Source of the DNA: Enterobacteriaceae bacterium UBA2655
GTDB lineage: Bacteria > Pseudomonadota > Gammaproteobacteria > Enterobacterales > Enterobacteriaceae
DNA length: 28,442 bases
Reading direction: 5' to 3'
Assembly: GCA_002359495.1 (NCBI GenBank)
Contig: DENB01000029.1
Span: 143,758-172,199, forward strand
The position numbers and the translations under genes are program-made. The notes under the pieces were generated by a model. That model saw only the letters and a list, made by a program, of their open reading frames with translations. It did no database searches and was not told the origin of the DNA. Positions within the stretch are counted from its first letter, which is position 1. Each line of letters begins with the position of its first letter. Of the stretch, positions 1 to 9,800 are shown piece after piece.

Positions 1-14
1 CCCCCCCCCCCCCC
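1..14. repeat. 14-base poly-C run at the window edge
   Basis: The window opens with fourteen consecutive C residues. On the recD strand they would encode an arginine followed by glycines inside an otherwise well-conserved protein. A homopolymer exactly at the sequence end looks more like a contig-end or sequencing artefact than native sequence. Confidence 0.7.
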
Positions 15-246
15 GCCATAACGCCTCGGCCAGCGCCGGATGGCGTCCGGCGAACAGCCCGTCGGCGCTAAGATGCGCCAGCGGCAGGCAGACATGCCCT
101 TCCCCCGCTTCGGCGCTGACGCAGGCCGCCGCCAGCAGACGCGCCGGCTGGCTCTCATCCGCCAGCAGGCGCGCAAACTGAATATCCAGCGGGCGTAGCA
201 GGCGTTTCTCTACCGCCTGCGTCAGTAGTGCGTTGAACTCCATCAT
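1..246 (-). CDS. recD: RecBCD exonuclease V, alpha subunit RecD (N-terminal part only)
   Basis: RecD is the 5'-3' helicase subunit of the RecBCD helicase-nuclease, which resects double-strand breaks in the cytoplasm. Only the first 82 codons are in the window; the gene runs off the left edge. The readable N-terminus includes LLRPLDIQFARLL and AGEGHVCLPLAHL, which match the start of E. coli RecD by family knowledge. Two adjacent ATG codons (244-246 and 241-243) are possible starts; the outer one overlaps the recB stop codon at 243-245, so recD is probably translationally coupled to recB. The helicase motifs lie outside the window. The last visible codons fall in a 14-base C run and would read as a glycine string, which is doubtful. 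Confidence 0.9.
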   Translation of the reverse strand, partial: MMEFNALLTQAVEKRLLRPLDIQFARLLADESQPARLLAAACVSAEAGEGHVCLPLAHLSADGLFAGRHPALAEALWRGGGG

Positions 247-3200
247 GAAAACTCTCCGGTTCCGCGAAAAAGCTGGTCCAGCTGGCTGATAAAGGCGGCG
301 GATGGCCGTGTGGCGAACACGCCGTTGGCCGGCGAGCTGCCATCCATACCGCGCAGGAAGAGATAGAACACGCCGCCGAAGTGACGCTCATAGTCATAGT
401 CAGCCAGACGATGGCCGAGGTAGCGATGCAGCGCCAGGCTATAGAGCTGATACTGCAGATCGTAGCGATGATCGATCATTGCCTGCTCCATCGCCTGCGG
501 CGTATACGCCTCATGGCTTTCCCCGAGCCAGTTGGACTTGTAATCCAACAGATAATATTTACCTTGCCAGCGGAATACCAGATCGATAAAGCCTTTCAGC
601 ATCCCGCGCACCTGTTGAAAGTCGAGGGCCGGCGCGCGTGCGGAAAGCGTGTCGTGCTGACGCAGCAGCGCATCCAGCGTCGGGGCGTCGAGGCGCGCGC
701 TGATGGGAAGGTAAAACTCCATCTCCACCAGCCGGTTTTGGCTCTCCAGCCTGTCCAGCCGTATCCCCTGCGCATCCAGCGGCGTTTGAATAACGCGCGC
801 TATCCAGCTTTCCAGCACCGGCAGCCACTCTACGCCATAGCCGCTCTGCGTCAGCTGCGTCTCCAGCCAGGCCGCATCGGGCGGTCGGGTGAAATCGAAG
901 GACTCAAACAGATTGTGCAGAAAGGTGCCGGGTGCGGCGCCGCGTGGAAAATGATGCGGCGTTAACGCTGTTTCCGCTTCGTGATCGTGCTCGCCGGCGG
1001 CGTCGATATCAAAGCCCGGCATCACGTCCAGCAGCTTGCCGCCGCCATGCTGTTGCAGCCCGGAGTAGCTGGTGACGCGCCAGTCGTCGGCCAGGTTGCG
1101 CGACAGGCTGCGGCTTTCCAGATTCTCATCGACAGAAGCCGCATCCTGCCAGCTTTCCGCTTCAGGTAAGGACTCACTTACCAGTTCTGTGCCCGCGACC
1201 GCCAGTTCGCGCAGCTGCTCCGCCAGACGCGCGGCGCTGGCGGCTTCCCCGCGCTGCAGCAGAAAGCCGAGCGCGCTTTTATGCAGATCGCTGTCGCCCT
1301 CTTTTTTGCGCGTGCCTTTGATCAGCGGCGCAACGCCCACGCTGCAGTGGTAAACCGAGCGGGTCAAGGCGACGTACAGCAGGCGCAAATCTTCCGCCAG
1401 TCGCTCCTGTTCCGCTAACGCCAGGCTCTGCTCATCGCCGTGCAGATCGAGCACCGCCGCAAAGCTGTTGCGGTCGTGATACAGCGCCGTAGTGGCCTCG
1501 CGAAAGCCGGCGGCGAAGGGCAACCAGACCAGCGGATACTGCAGGCCTTTCGATTTGTGAATAGTGACGATCTGCACCAGATGGCGATCGCTCTCAAGGC
1601 GTAGCTGCTGATTCGCCGCCTGGCTGTTGGGCCGCGCAATCTGCTGGGCCAGAAAACGCACCAGCGCGTGCGGACTGTCGAGCTGCGCCGAAGCTTCCTG
1701 CAACAGTTCGCCCAGATGCATCAAATCGGTCAGCCGCCGCTCGCCGTTCTCCGAGGCGAGCAAGTTCTCCGCCAGATGCCGCTTCATCATCATATCCCGC
1801 AGCATGGGCAACACGCCGCGCTGATGCCAGAGGCGCTGCCAGCCGGCAAAGGTTTCGACCAGCGTATCCCATGCGCGCGCGTCATGGCCCATCGCGTCCA
1901 GCGAGGCGGCGTCAATGCCGAAGATCGAGGTGGCGAGCGCGCTGCGCAGCAGACGCTCCTGCTCCGGCGCCAGCACCGCCCGCAACAACCACAGCAACTC
2001 GCGCGCTTCCGGCGTGGTATAGACGCTGTCGCGGTTGGAGAGGTACACCGACGGGATCGCCAGCGCGTTCAGCGCGTCGCGGATGATGCCCGCTTCGTTG
2101 CGGCTGCGCACCAGCACGGTGATGTCGGACGCCTGCACAGGGCGTAAATTTTCCCCTTTCCCCAGCAGCGCCTTGCCCTGCTGACCCGCCTGCAGCCAGC
2201 GGCTGATGTCCGCCGCGCACTGGCGCGCCATATATTGTTGGTAATCGCTTACGCTCACGCCATCGCCGGGCTGCAGCCAGAAGCGCAGCGCGGATTGCGG
2301 AACGCCATGGAATTGCAGGCGCAGCGCCTGATTCGGCGGCGCGGGATTCACCGACAAAAAGGGAATTTCAGCGAACAAAAACGGCGAATCGAGCCGCGAG
2401 AAAAGCTGGTTAACGCTGTTCACCATCTCGGGAGATGAGCGCCAGTTAGTATCGAGCGTATAGTGCGCGCTCACTTCATTACGGGCGCTAATGTAGGTAA
2501 AGATATCCGCGCCGCGAAAGGCGTAGATCGCCTGTTTGGGATCGCCGATCAGCAGCAGCGCATGTTCAGGCTGCTTGCCGTAAAGCGTGCGGAAAATGCG
2601 ATACTGCAGCGGATCGGTATCCTGAAATTCATCGATCAGCGCGACGGGAAAACGGGCGCGGATGGTACTGGCCAGCAGTTCGCCGCCGGGCTGCTGCAGC
2701 GCTTCATCCAGCCGGCTCAGCAGATCGTCAAAGCCGAGCAGCGCGCGCAGGCGCTTCTCTTTGCGCACCGTCTGACGCACATCCACCAGCGCGCGGGCGA
2801 TCACCACGTCGCGCAGCGAAAGCGGCTCGGCAAGAAACGTTTCTACCGCGCTGAACAGCGCATGATGCGGCGCTTCGCCCTTTTTGGTTTTCTCGTCCAG
2901 CACGCCCTGCGCAAAGCGCTCAAGCTCTTTCGGGCACTCATAATCCTGAGTTTCGCTCTGCGCCCATTCGCTGACTTTGTTGACCCAGAGCGGCAAGTAT
3001 TTGCTGCTGTAGCTGCGTTTGTCGACGCCCGAACCGGCAATAATCCCCTCGACATCGTTGGCGACCGCGCGCCAGCGGCTTTTCATTTCCGCGATGCGGG
3101 CGAGATTGCGCTCATGACGGGACTGCAGGGTCTCCTTTTCGTCCGGCGGCAGCTTTAGCCCCGGCGACTCGCCCTGCAGCCAGGGCAGCAGCGTCGCAAG

Positions 3201-3782
3201 TAGCTGTTCCGGCCCGCTCCATTCCGCGACGATAACCCGCGCCACATCCAGCGTAAGCGGATAACAGTGGCGTCGCCAGAAGTCGGCCGTCGCCTGCTTC
3301 AACAGCATCTGCTCATCTTCGATCAGCTGCTGTTCAAACAGCATGCCGGACTCGAACGCATTGAGGTTGAGCATGCGCTGACAGAAGCCGTGAATGGTGA
3401 AGATGGCCGCTTCATCCATCTGCCGCTCGGCGGCCAGCAACAGCGAGGCGGCGTCCGCCGGGCTGGCGATCTCCTCCAGCAGCAGGTTGAGCATCGCATC
3501 GCCGCTTTTGCCGCGCACGCAGGCCAGCCGCAGCTCGTGAATGTTTTCACGAATACGGCCGCGCAACTCCGCCGTGGCGGCCTCGGTAAAGGTCACCACC
3601 AAAATTTCTTCTACCGAAAGCGGACGCGAATAGGCGCGATCGCCGCCGAGCCCCAGCAGTAAACGCAGATAAAGCAGGCCGATAGTAAAGGTTTTACCGG
3701 TACCGGCCGAGGCCTCGATCAGCCGTTCTCCCTGTAAGGGCAAGGTGAGCGGGTTTAACCGCTCAGGTGTTGCCTGACTCAT
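243..3782 (-). CDS. recB: RecBCD exonuclease V, beta subunit RecB
   Basis: RecB is the 3'-5' SF1 helicase and the only nuclease of the RecBCD complex; it also loads RecA after Chi. The product is 1179 residues, against 1180 in E. coli. The Walker A motif lies at about residues 23-31 (EASAGTGKT, with K30). The helicase motif DEFQDTDPLQYRIF is present. The C-terminal nuclease domain has D1067 (GFIDLVF) and D1080/K1082 (LLDYKSNW), the same positions as the catalytic residues known in E. coli, so the protein should be active. Its ATG overlaps the ptrA stop (ATGA), and its stop overlaps the recD start, giving a ptrA-recB-recD transcription unit. Many long plus-strand reading frames here are shadows of this gene. 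Confidence 0.98.
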   Translation of the reverse strand: MSQATPERLNPLTLPLQGERLIEASAGTGKTFTIGLLYLRLLLGLGGDRAYSRPLSVEEILVVTFTEAATAELRGRIRENIHELRLACVRGKSGDAMLNLLLEEIASPADAASLLLAAERQMDEAAIFTIHGFCQRMLNLNAFESGMLFEQQLIEDEQMLLKQATADFWRRHCYPLTLDVARVIVAEWSGPEQLLATLLPWLQGESPGLKLPPDEKETLQSRHERNLARIAEMKSRWRAVANDVEGIIAGSGVDKRSYSSKYLPLWVNKVSEWAQSETQDYECPKELERFAQGVLDEKTKKGEAPHHALFSAVETFLAEPLSLRDVVIARALVDVRQTVRKEKRLRALLGFDDLLSRLDEALQQPGGELLASTIRARFPVALIDEFQDTDPLQYRIFRTLYGKQPEHALLLIGDPKQAIYAFRGADIFTYISARNEVSAHYTLDTNWRSSPEMVNSVNQLFSRLDSPFLFAEIPFLSVNPAPPNQALRLQFHGVPQSALRFWLQPGDGVSVSDYQQYMARQCAADISRWLQAGQQGKALLGKGENLRPVQASDITVLVRSRNEAGIIRDALNALAIPSVYLSNRDSVYTTPEARELLWLLRAVLAPEQERLLRSALATSIFGIDAASLDAMGHDARAWDTLVETFAGWQRLWHQRGVLPMLRDMMMKRHLAENLLASENGERRLTDLMHLGELLQEASAQLDSPHALVRFLAQQIARPNSQAANQQLRLESDRHLVQIVTIHKSKGLQYPLVWLPFAAGFREATTALYHDRNSFAAVLDLHGDEQSLALAEQERLAEDLRLLYVALTRSVYHCSVGVAPLIKGTRKKEGDSDLHKSALGFLLQRGEAASAARLAEQLRELAVAGTELVSESLPEAESWQDAASVDENLESRSLSRNLADDWRVTSYSGLQQHGGGKLLDVMPGFDIDAAGEHDHEAETALTPHHFPRGAAPGTFLHNLFESFDFTRPPDAAWLETQLTQSGYGVEWLPVLESWIARVIQTPLDAQGIRLDRLESQNRLVEMEFYLPISARLDAPTLDALLRQHDTLSARAPALDFQQVRGMLKGFIDLVFRWQGKYYLLDYKSNWLGESHEAYTPQAMEQAMIDHRYDLQYQLYSLALHRYLGHRLADYDYERHFGGVFYLFLRGMDGSSPANGVFATRPSAAFISQLDQLFRGTGEFS
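725..732 (-). other. Chi octamer (5'-GCTGGTGG) in recB
   Basis: CCACCAGC is on the plus strand, so the E. coli Chi sequence reads along the recB coding strand. Whether this host uses the same octamer is inferred from RecC conservation. Confidence 0.55.
2783..2790 (-). other. Chi octamer (5'-GCTGGTGG) in recB
   Basis: This is the second exact Chi octamer within recB, again on the coding strand. Confidence 0.55.
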
Positions 3783-6670
3783 TGCGCTTCGCTCTTCACC
3801 GGCAGAGAGCGTTGCAGCTGGGCGACCTCTTGCCAGGTTTTCCAGTCTGGCTGGCTGGCGTACTCCGGTTTATCCGCCCCATCGCCGGCAATTTGCGAAA
3901 TCATCGCCATGCCCTGATGATCGATAACCGCCTTGCGGAAAAAGTCCGCCACGCTGACGGGCGTCAGCTGCTGAATCTGTTCGAGCACCTTTTGACGCGT
4001 GTCGAAGGCGTGGTTCTGCCGGTCGAAATCGCGGCTGTAACGGCTCGCTTCCTCATCCAGCGTCTGCGGACGCTGTTTCAGTTCATTAATCATCGCCTGT
4101 TGGTACTGGTTGAATTCACTAGTTTTCATCTCGCGCAGCCGCTTTTCCGCCACCGGATAGAAGGCCCGGTAGCGCTGCAGCAGGTAGGCGGGCTGTTTGC
4201 TGTTGCTCTGCAACAGGAAGCCGATTCCCCACTGGCGGCCGATCGGCATCTGGAAGGCGAACACCGCATAGCCCAGCTGCTCTTCGGTGCGTAACTGGTT
4301 ATAGAACCACGGCTGCACTATCTGGCTGAGCATAGAGCTGTGCGCCATGCTCTGAAATTCGCTGTAGCCCAGCGGCACGTAAATCGCCGCCAGCGCAGAG
4401 TCGGTGCTGCTGCCCCCTTTTTCCAGATTCGCCTTCAGCGGCTCCTCAATGAAGACGTAGTCGCTGTGCCAGTAGTGGGTGCCGTCGCTCCGCAACTGCT
4501 GTTTCAGCTCGCCGCCCAGCTGAAGCACGCTGTGCGCCGACAGGTTGCCCACCACCATCATTTCCGGCGTCGCGTTTTTCAGCAGGCTGTCGCGGTAGGC
4601 CACCACCTGCTCCAGCGTGATAGCACTCACCAACTTGCGCCGCTCCTCGCGCTGGGTATAAGGCAGCTGCGACAGCATCTGAATCGGCTGGATCGCCTGT
4701 TCGAACGCCTTGCCTTTATCCGCCGCGGCCAGCTTCTCCAGATACCAGGATTTCGCCTGCTCCAACTGCTGCGCATCCGGCGTAAAGGTGGCGTAACCCT
4801 CTACCAGCTTTTTCAACAGCGCCGGCAGGCGCTGGGTAAAGCCGCTGGCATTAAACACCAGCCCGTCGTCTTCGCTGGATGAGAAGCTGATGCCGCCCAC
4901 CGACGCCTGCGAGTTCAGTTCATCCAGCGCCAGACTGGAAAGATAGTCATTCAGGCCGAACAGCACCTGCTGGCGCGCATCGCTGATGGCGCTTTTGTTG
5001 CGCAGCGCCAGCGTGATGTTCGCTTTCGGTTCGCTGGCGTAATACTGGCTCGGCATCCAGAAGATGCGCATGCCGTCGTTATTTTCCAGCCTCACCGGAT
5101 GGGTATAGGTTTTGCCGTCGGACGCGATCAGCGAGAAATCGTCAGGAATGTAGGGGTTGAGCGTCGGCATGGCGAGTTTGATGGCGCCGGCGCGCTGCTG
5201 CCAGTCATTAAACTGCGCCGCGCTGATTTTGTCCACCTCGTAAGGGGCGTTAACGAAGTAGGCCAGTTTGTTATGCGGCTCCTGCGGGCTGACGTACCAG
5301 ATGCGGGCATTTTGCGGCGTCATCGCCGCCAGACGCGCCTGAATCGCCGTCGGATCGTACTTATCCGCCAGGTAAGGCGCGTCCAGCGTATGCGCGACCG
5401 GCACGCGCAGCATGGTATCCGCCAGCCACTCGATATAATCCATATCGCGGGTCAGGGAGGGGTAACGGAAATCCAGCCCCAGCACATGGGAAACTTCGTC
5501 AAAATAACTTTTGTTTATTCCTCGATCGCGCATCATGGCGATGTAGCTGAAAACCGCAGCCACTACCTCGTCGCGTTGCGCCAGCCCTTTATCGGTTAAC
5601 GAAACGGAGATGGAGAAGATGCCGCCGTTGCGATCGTTCATCGGGTCGGCGCCTGCGTTGACGCCGTCCGCCAGCCCCTGGTTTTGCAGCCAGTCAGCCA
5701 GGGTGTTTTTGCTGCGGTTGCCCAGCAGATAACCGATCAGGGTATCGGTTTTGCTGCGAAATTTGTCGCTGTTGTTATCGATGCGGAACTCAAGCCGCAG
5801 CTGCTTGCGCGGCTGGGCCGGAACGTAATGGATAATGATGCCCTTCTGCGCGTCGGTCACGGCCGGCACGGCTATTTCAGGCACCGTCGCGTTATGGTTC
5901 GCCACGCGCCCGAAGGTGCGGGCGGCGATGGAGGCCATCTCCGCCAGCGGTTTATCACTGTAGATCACCGCCTTCATCAGGTTGGCCGAATAGTGCGCGT
6001 GGTAAAAATCCACCAGCGCCTGATGCAGCTTGCTGCCGGGCTTGTCGCTCAGCGTCTCCAGATTGCCGCCGGAAAAGCGCGAGGCGGGGTGGGCCGGGTT
6101 CAGAGTTTCCGCTCCGACCTGCGCCATACGCAAGCCGTCGCGCGAACGTGCCATGGTCAGTTCGGCGTTAACGGCGTGACGTTCGCGATCGGCGTTGACC
6201 GGATCGAGCAGCGGCTCCGCCACGGCGTCCGCCAGGCGATCCACCGCTGGCTCCAGCGCCGCGTTTTCCACTTCCAGATAGAACGCCGTGCGATAGGAGG
6301 CCGTGCTGGCGTTGTGGCTACCGCCATGCTTTTTCAGAAACTCCGCCAGATTGTCGGGCTGCGGATAGCGCTTCGATCCCATGAGCACCATATGCTCAAG
6401 ATAGTGCGCAAGCCCAAGCTGCCGATCGGGATCGTCCAGCGATCCAATCGGCAGAGTGAGCGCAGCCAGCGATTTCTGCGCTGCTTTGTCTGATACCAGC
6501 AATACCGTCATACCGTTTTCCAGCCTGATGGCCTGATAGTCGCGTGGATCCTGTTCGCTCTTGCGAATGGTTTCCTTAACCGGCTGCCAGCTGCTTTCTG
6601 CCTGCGCCGCACAAGTGACCGAAATAAAGCTCAGCAGGATCGTGGCTGCCCAGCGCGCGTGTACCCGCAT
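3779..6670 (-). CDS. ptrA: Pitrilysin (protease III), periplasmic zinc metalloprotease
   Basis: Pitrilysin is an M16-family zinc protease that degrades small peptides in the periplasm. The product is 963 residues (962 in E. coli). The N-terminus is a signal peptide: basic MRVHAR, a hydrophobic core, and a likely cleavage site after AQA at residue 24. The inverted zinc motif HYLEH is at residues 89-93 with the catalytic glutamate E92, and the downstream ligand is E170 in RHAVNAELT. A good ribosome site (AAGGGG) lies 6 bases before the ATG. The stop overlaps the recB start by 4 bases. The gene sits inside the recC/recB cluster with no known role in recombination, as in other enterics. The 130-base spacer to recC contains a strong hairpin in the presumed leader. 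Confidence 0.97.
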   Translation of the reverse strand: MRVHARWAATILLSFISVTCAAQAESSWQPVKETIRKSEQDPRDYQAIRLENGMTVLLVSDKAAQKSLAALTLPIGSLDDPDRQLGLAHYLEHMVLMGSKRYPQPDNLAEFLKKHGGSHNASTASYRTAFYLEVENAALEPAVDRLADAVAEPLLDPVNADRERHAVNAELTMARSRDGLRMAQVGAETLNPAHPASRFSGGNLETLSDKPGSKLHQALVDFYHAHYSANLMKAVIYSDKPLAEMASIAARTFGRVANHNATVPEIAVPAVTDAQKGIIIHYVPAQPRKQLRLEFRIDNNSDKFRSKTDTLIGYLLGNRSKNTLADWLQNQGLADGVNAGADPMNDRNGGIFSISVSLTDKGLAQRDEVVAAVFSYIAMMRDRGINKSYFDEVSHVLGLDFRYPSLTRDMDYIEWLADTMLRVPVAHTLDAPYLADKYDPTAIQARLAAMTPQNARIWYVSPQEPHNKLAYFVNAPYEVDKISAAQFNDWQQRAGAIKLAMPTLNPYIPDDFSLIASDGKTYTHPVRLENNDGMRIFWMPSQYYASEPKANITLALRNKSAISDARQQVLFGLNDYLSSLALDELNSQASVGGISFSSSEDDGLVFNASGFTQRLPALLKKLVEGYATFTPDAQQLEQAKSWYLEKLAAADKGKAFEQAIQPIQMLSQLPYTQREERRKLVSAITLEQVVAYRDSLLKNATPEMMVVGNLSAHSVLQLGGELKQQLRSDGTHYWHSDYVFIEEPLKANLEKGGSSTDSALAAIYVPLGYSEFQSMAHSSMLSQIVQPWFYNQLRTEEQLGYAVFAFQMPIGRQWGIGFLLQSNSKQPAYLLQRYRAFYPVAEKRLREMKTSEFNQYQQAMINELKQRPQTLDEEASRYSRDFDRQNHAFDTRQKVLEQIQQLTPVSVADFFRKAVIDHQGMAMISQIAGDGADKPEYASQPDWKTWQEVAQLQRSLPVKSEAQ
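6010..6017 (-). other. Chi octamer (5'-GCTGGTGG) in ptrA
   Basis: This is an exact match on the ptrA coding strand, between the recB and recC sites. Confidence 0.55.
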
Positions 6671-6694
6671 GTAAACCCCTTACGTTACCCTTGA

Positions 6695-6720
6695 GGCTGC
6701 GGTGCTGTGCGACCGCAGCC
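6695..6720 (-). other. Perfect 9-bp hairpin in the recC-ptrA spacer
   Basis: GGCTGCGGT and ACCGCAGCC pair perfectly across an 8-base loop. Neither strand has a T tract after the stem, so it is not a standard intrinsic terminator. It lies 25 bases before the ptrA start in the 5' leader and could weaken read-through from recC or affect ptrA mRNA stability. Confidence 0.5.
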
Positions 6721-6800
6721 GAAAAGTATTACAAAACATCACATCAGTTATGGTCCGCGTTCGGATGCATTAACGTCGCCCGACGCCGACTTTTTGCGTG

Positions 6801-9800
6801 CTATTCATCATTTTTATGCGCCTGCAACATGGGGAGATACCATCTCTGCGCGGCGGCAATAATTTCCTGTATTCGCGTCTCGTCAAGCACGCGACACAAC
6901 CTTGCAAGGTAAGGATCGTTGCCCTCACCTTCCACCTGGTAGCCGCCCTGCCACGCCTGCATCAGACGATTTCGCGCCTTTTGCTGCATGGCGTCGTCCA
7001 GCTGAAGCTGCCCGCTTTTAGCGTCGAAACTCGCCTCCAGCCAGGCGCCACCGCTTTTATTCAGCAGCATCAGTGGCTGACTCAGCCCGTCGCGGTAGCC
7101 CTGCACGAAGCGGGAGAGCGTCGCCAGCGCCTCGGCTTTCGGCAGCGCGGCGAAGCGCCAGCAGCTCTGCTTGCGGCCATACATGCGGCTGTGCCCAAAG
7201 CCGCCCAGCGCGCACCAGACCAAGTGCTCCAGCCACAGCAGCAGCCCGTCATTCATATTGAGTACGCCCGGACGCCAGCGCAACAGCCCATCAGCTTGCA
7301 CCTGCGCCAGCCAGCCGGTCAACAACACATCGTCCAGCTGCAGATGAATTTCCCGGCTTTCGCCTTCGCTGCGCTGGGCGATGACCTCCTGCGCCACTTC
7401 CTGCATCTCTTCGGTTTGCGCCTGCCAGAAAAGCTCGCCAAACGCGCCGTAAGGCAAATTCCCGGCGGCGCGATGGTGAGCGTAGAGTTTTGCCGTATCC
7501 TCACCCGCCACCAGCGCATTCAGCAGCTGCGTATTGATTTGATAACGATCGAGGCTCTCCAGCGCAAAAGGCTCGCTGTCCGGCAGTTCGCTCTCTTCCA
7601 GCAAAAAATTGACGCCCAGACGCTGAGAGAACCAGGCGCGCACCGGATGGCGCCAGAAGCGCAGCAGCTGCTCCAGCGTCAGCTCCTCCAGCGGCTGCTC
7701 AGGCAGCTTCTGCACGAAATCCTGTTGCGGTTCGCCGGCGCCCAGCGCCGCAGGCAGCCATTCGCTGGCGAAGCTGCGGCAGTGCGCCTCAGGATGAAAG
7801 TTTTCCGGCGCAAAAGGCATCCGGCTGTGGAGATGATGCATATGCGCCAGCACCCGCCGCGCGCTCTCGTCCACCTCAAGCTTTTCGTCGCCCGGCAGGC
7901 GGAAGCTTTGCGCGATGTAATCCATCAGCTCTGTGACCAGCACAGAGGGATAGCGTTCCGTATTGTCCTGAATATCGCGGCCGATGTAGCTGATATAAAG
8001 CTGCTGCTGGGCGGAGACCAGCGCCTCAAGAAACAGGTAGCGGTCGTCGTCGCGGCGGCTGCGATCGCCTCTGCGCGGCTGTTGCTGAATCAGATCAAAC
8101 CCCAGCGGCGGCAAGGTGCGCGGATAGACGCCGTCATTCATGCCCAGCAGGCAAACCACTTTAAACGGAATGGATCGCATCGGCATCAAGGTACAGAAAT
8201 TGACCTGACCAGCGAGGAAACGCTGGCTGATGCGCTGTTGATCAAGCTGTCCGCGCAGATCGTCGCGCAGCAGGGTGACCGGAATCGCCTCTTCGTAGCG
8301 CGCCTCGCGTCCCTGTTCGACGATCTGTTTCCACTGCTCTTCAATCAACAATAACGCCGCTTCGGTATCGGCATCGCCGCTGAAAAAGTGGCTCATCAGC
8401 TCGCGGCATAGCGGCTGCCAGGCTTCCAGCGTGCGCGGCTCGGCCAGCTTTTGCCGCCACCGATCCAGCTGCGTCAGCAGCTCTGCCAGATGTCCCGCCA
8501 GTTCGCCGATCAGACCGCTCGATTCATCATAAGGCAGAATGCCCTGCCAGTCGCCGTTATGGCTCTCCAGGGCGTAGCCCAGCAGCATGCGCTGCAGCCC
8601 GAAGCGCCAGGTGTGCTGACCGGTAACCGGCAGCGCCAGCTCCTCCACGCTGGCGTCATCCAGCCCCCAGCGTACGCCCGCCTCCATCACCCAGCGGCGC
8701 AGCAGACGCAGCCCCTCTTCATCGATAGAGAAGCGCTTCGCCAGCGCCGGCACTTCCAGCAGCGCCAGCACCTCTTCAGAGGCGAAGCGGCTGTCAGGCA
8801 GGCCAAGCAGGCTAAGAAACGCGTTGATGGCCGGATGCGCCTGACTGGCGCGGCGATCGGAAATGGCGAACGGCAGGTAGCGATCGCGCGGCGCGTTGGC
8901 GAAAACCGCCTGAATAAAGGGCGAATAGGCGTCGATATCCGCCACCATTACGATGATATCGCGCGGCCTGAGTTCGGGATCCGCCTCCATCATCGCCAGC
9001 AGATAATCCTGTAGCACTTCGACCTCGCGCTGCGCGCTGTGACAAACCTGAAGCGAGATGGAGCGATCCTGCGGATCGAGTCGCCGCTTTTTGCCGCTGT
9101 CCGCCAGCTCCGCCTGGCTGAGGCCGATCACGGCGTTATCCTGCAGGTTGAGCAAATCGTACTGCATGGCGCGCAGCAGGTTATCGGGATCGACGTCGAC
9201 AAAGGCGTCGACATCGTAGTCGGACGCATCCATCTGGCTGAGTAAAAACAGGTTATCGCGTCCCAGCTTGCCCCATGAGGCGAGCAGCGGATTGGTAAGT
9301 TGCTGTTCTCCGGCGTCGTTGAACAGCCCGGCGGCATGATCGGGATCGCTGAACAGGGCGCGCTCCTGCGTGGAGTCGTGCAGCCTGCGTCGACGGCTTT
9401 GCAGCTTCGCCAGAAACGCGTAATCCTGAATATCGCCCCAGTAGTCGCGGCAGGGATTGGTAAACAGCAGATGAATATCGATATGTCGTCCCAACGCCTG
9501 CAGCGCCTGTAAATAGACCGGCGGCAGCGCCGATATGCCGCAGATAAAGACCCGTTTCGGCAGGCCGGGCGGCGCGCTGTCGGCGCTCTCCAGCGCCTGA
9601 ATAAAGCGGGTGTTCAGGTTGCCGCGATGCCAGAGCGACTGGCCCAGTTCGGCGGCGTAGCTGACCAGGTCGCGCCATAACGCCGCCTGCCACTGCTGCG
9701 CCTCGCCCATATTTTCAACTTTTTCGCCCTGCTCCCAGCGGTTCAGCCAGTCGGCGCGGTAGACCAGATAGTTATCGAAAAGATCGGCGACGCGCGAGCT

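Noticed and set aside
6798..8354. 518-codon open frame on the plus strand opposite recC
   Set aside because: Antisense to RecC with low-complexity Gln/Arg/Leu composition and no recognisable domain.
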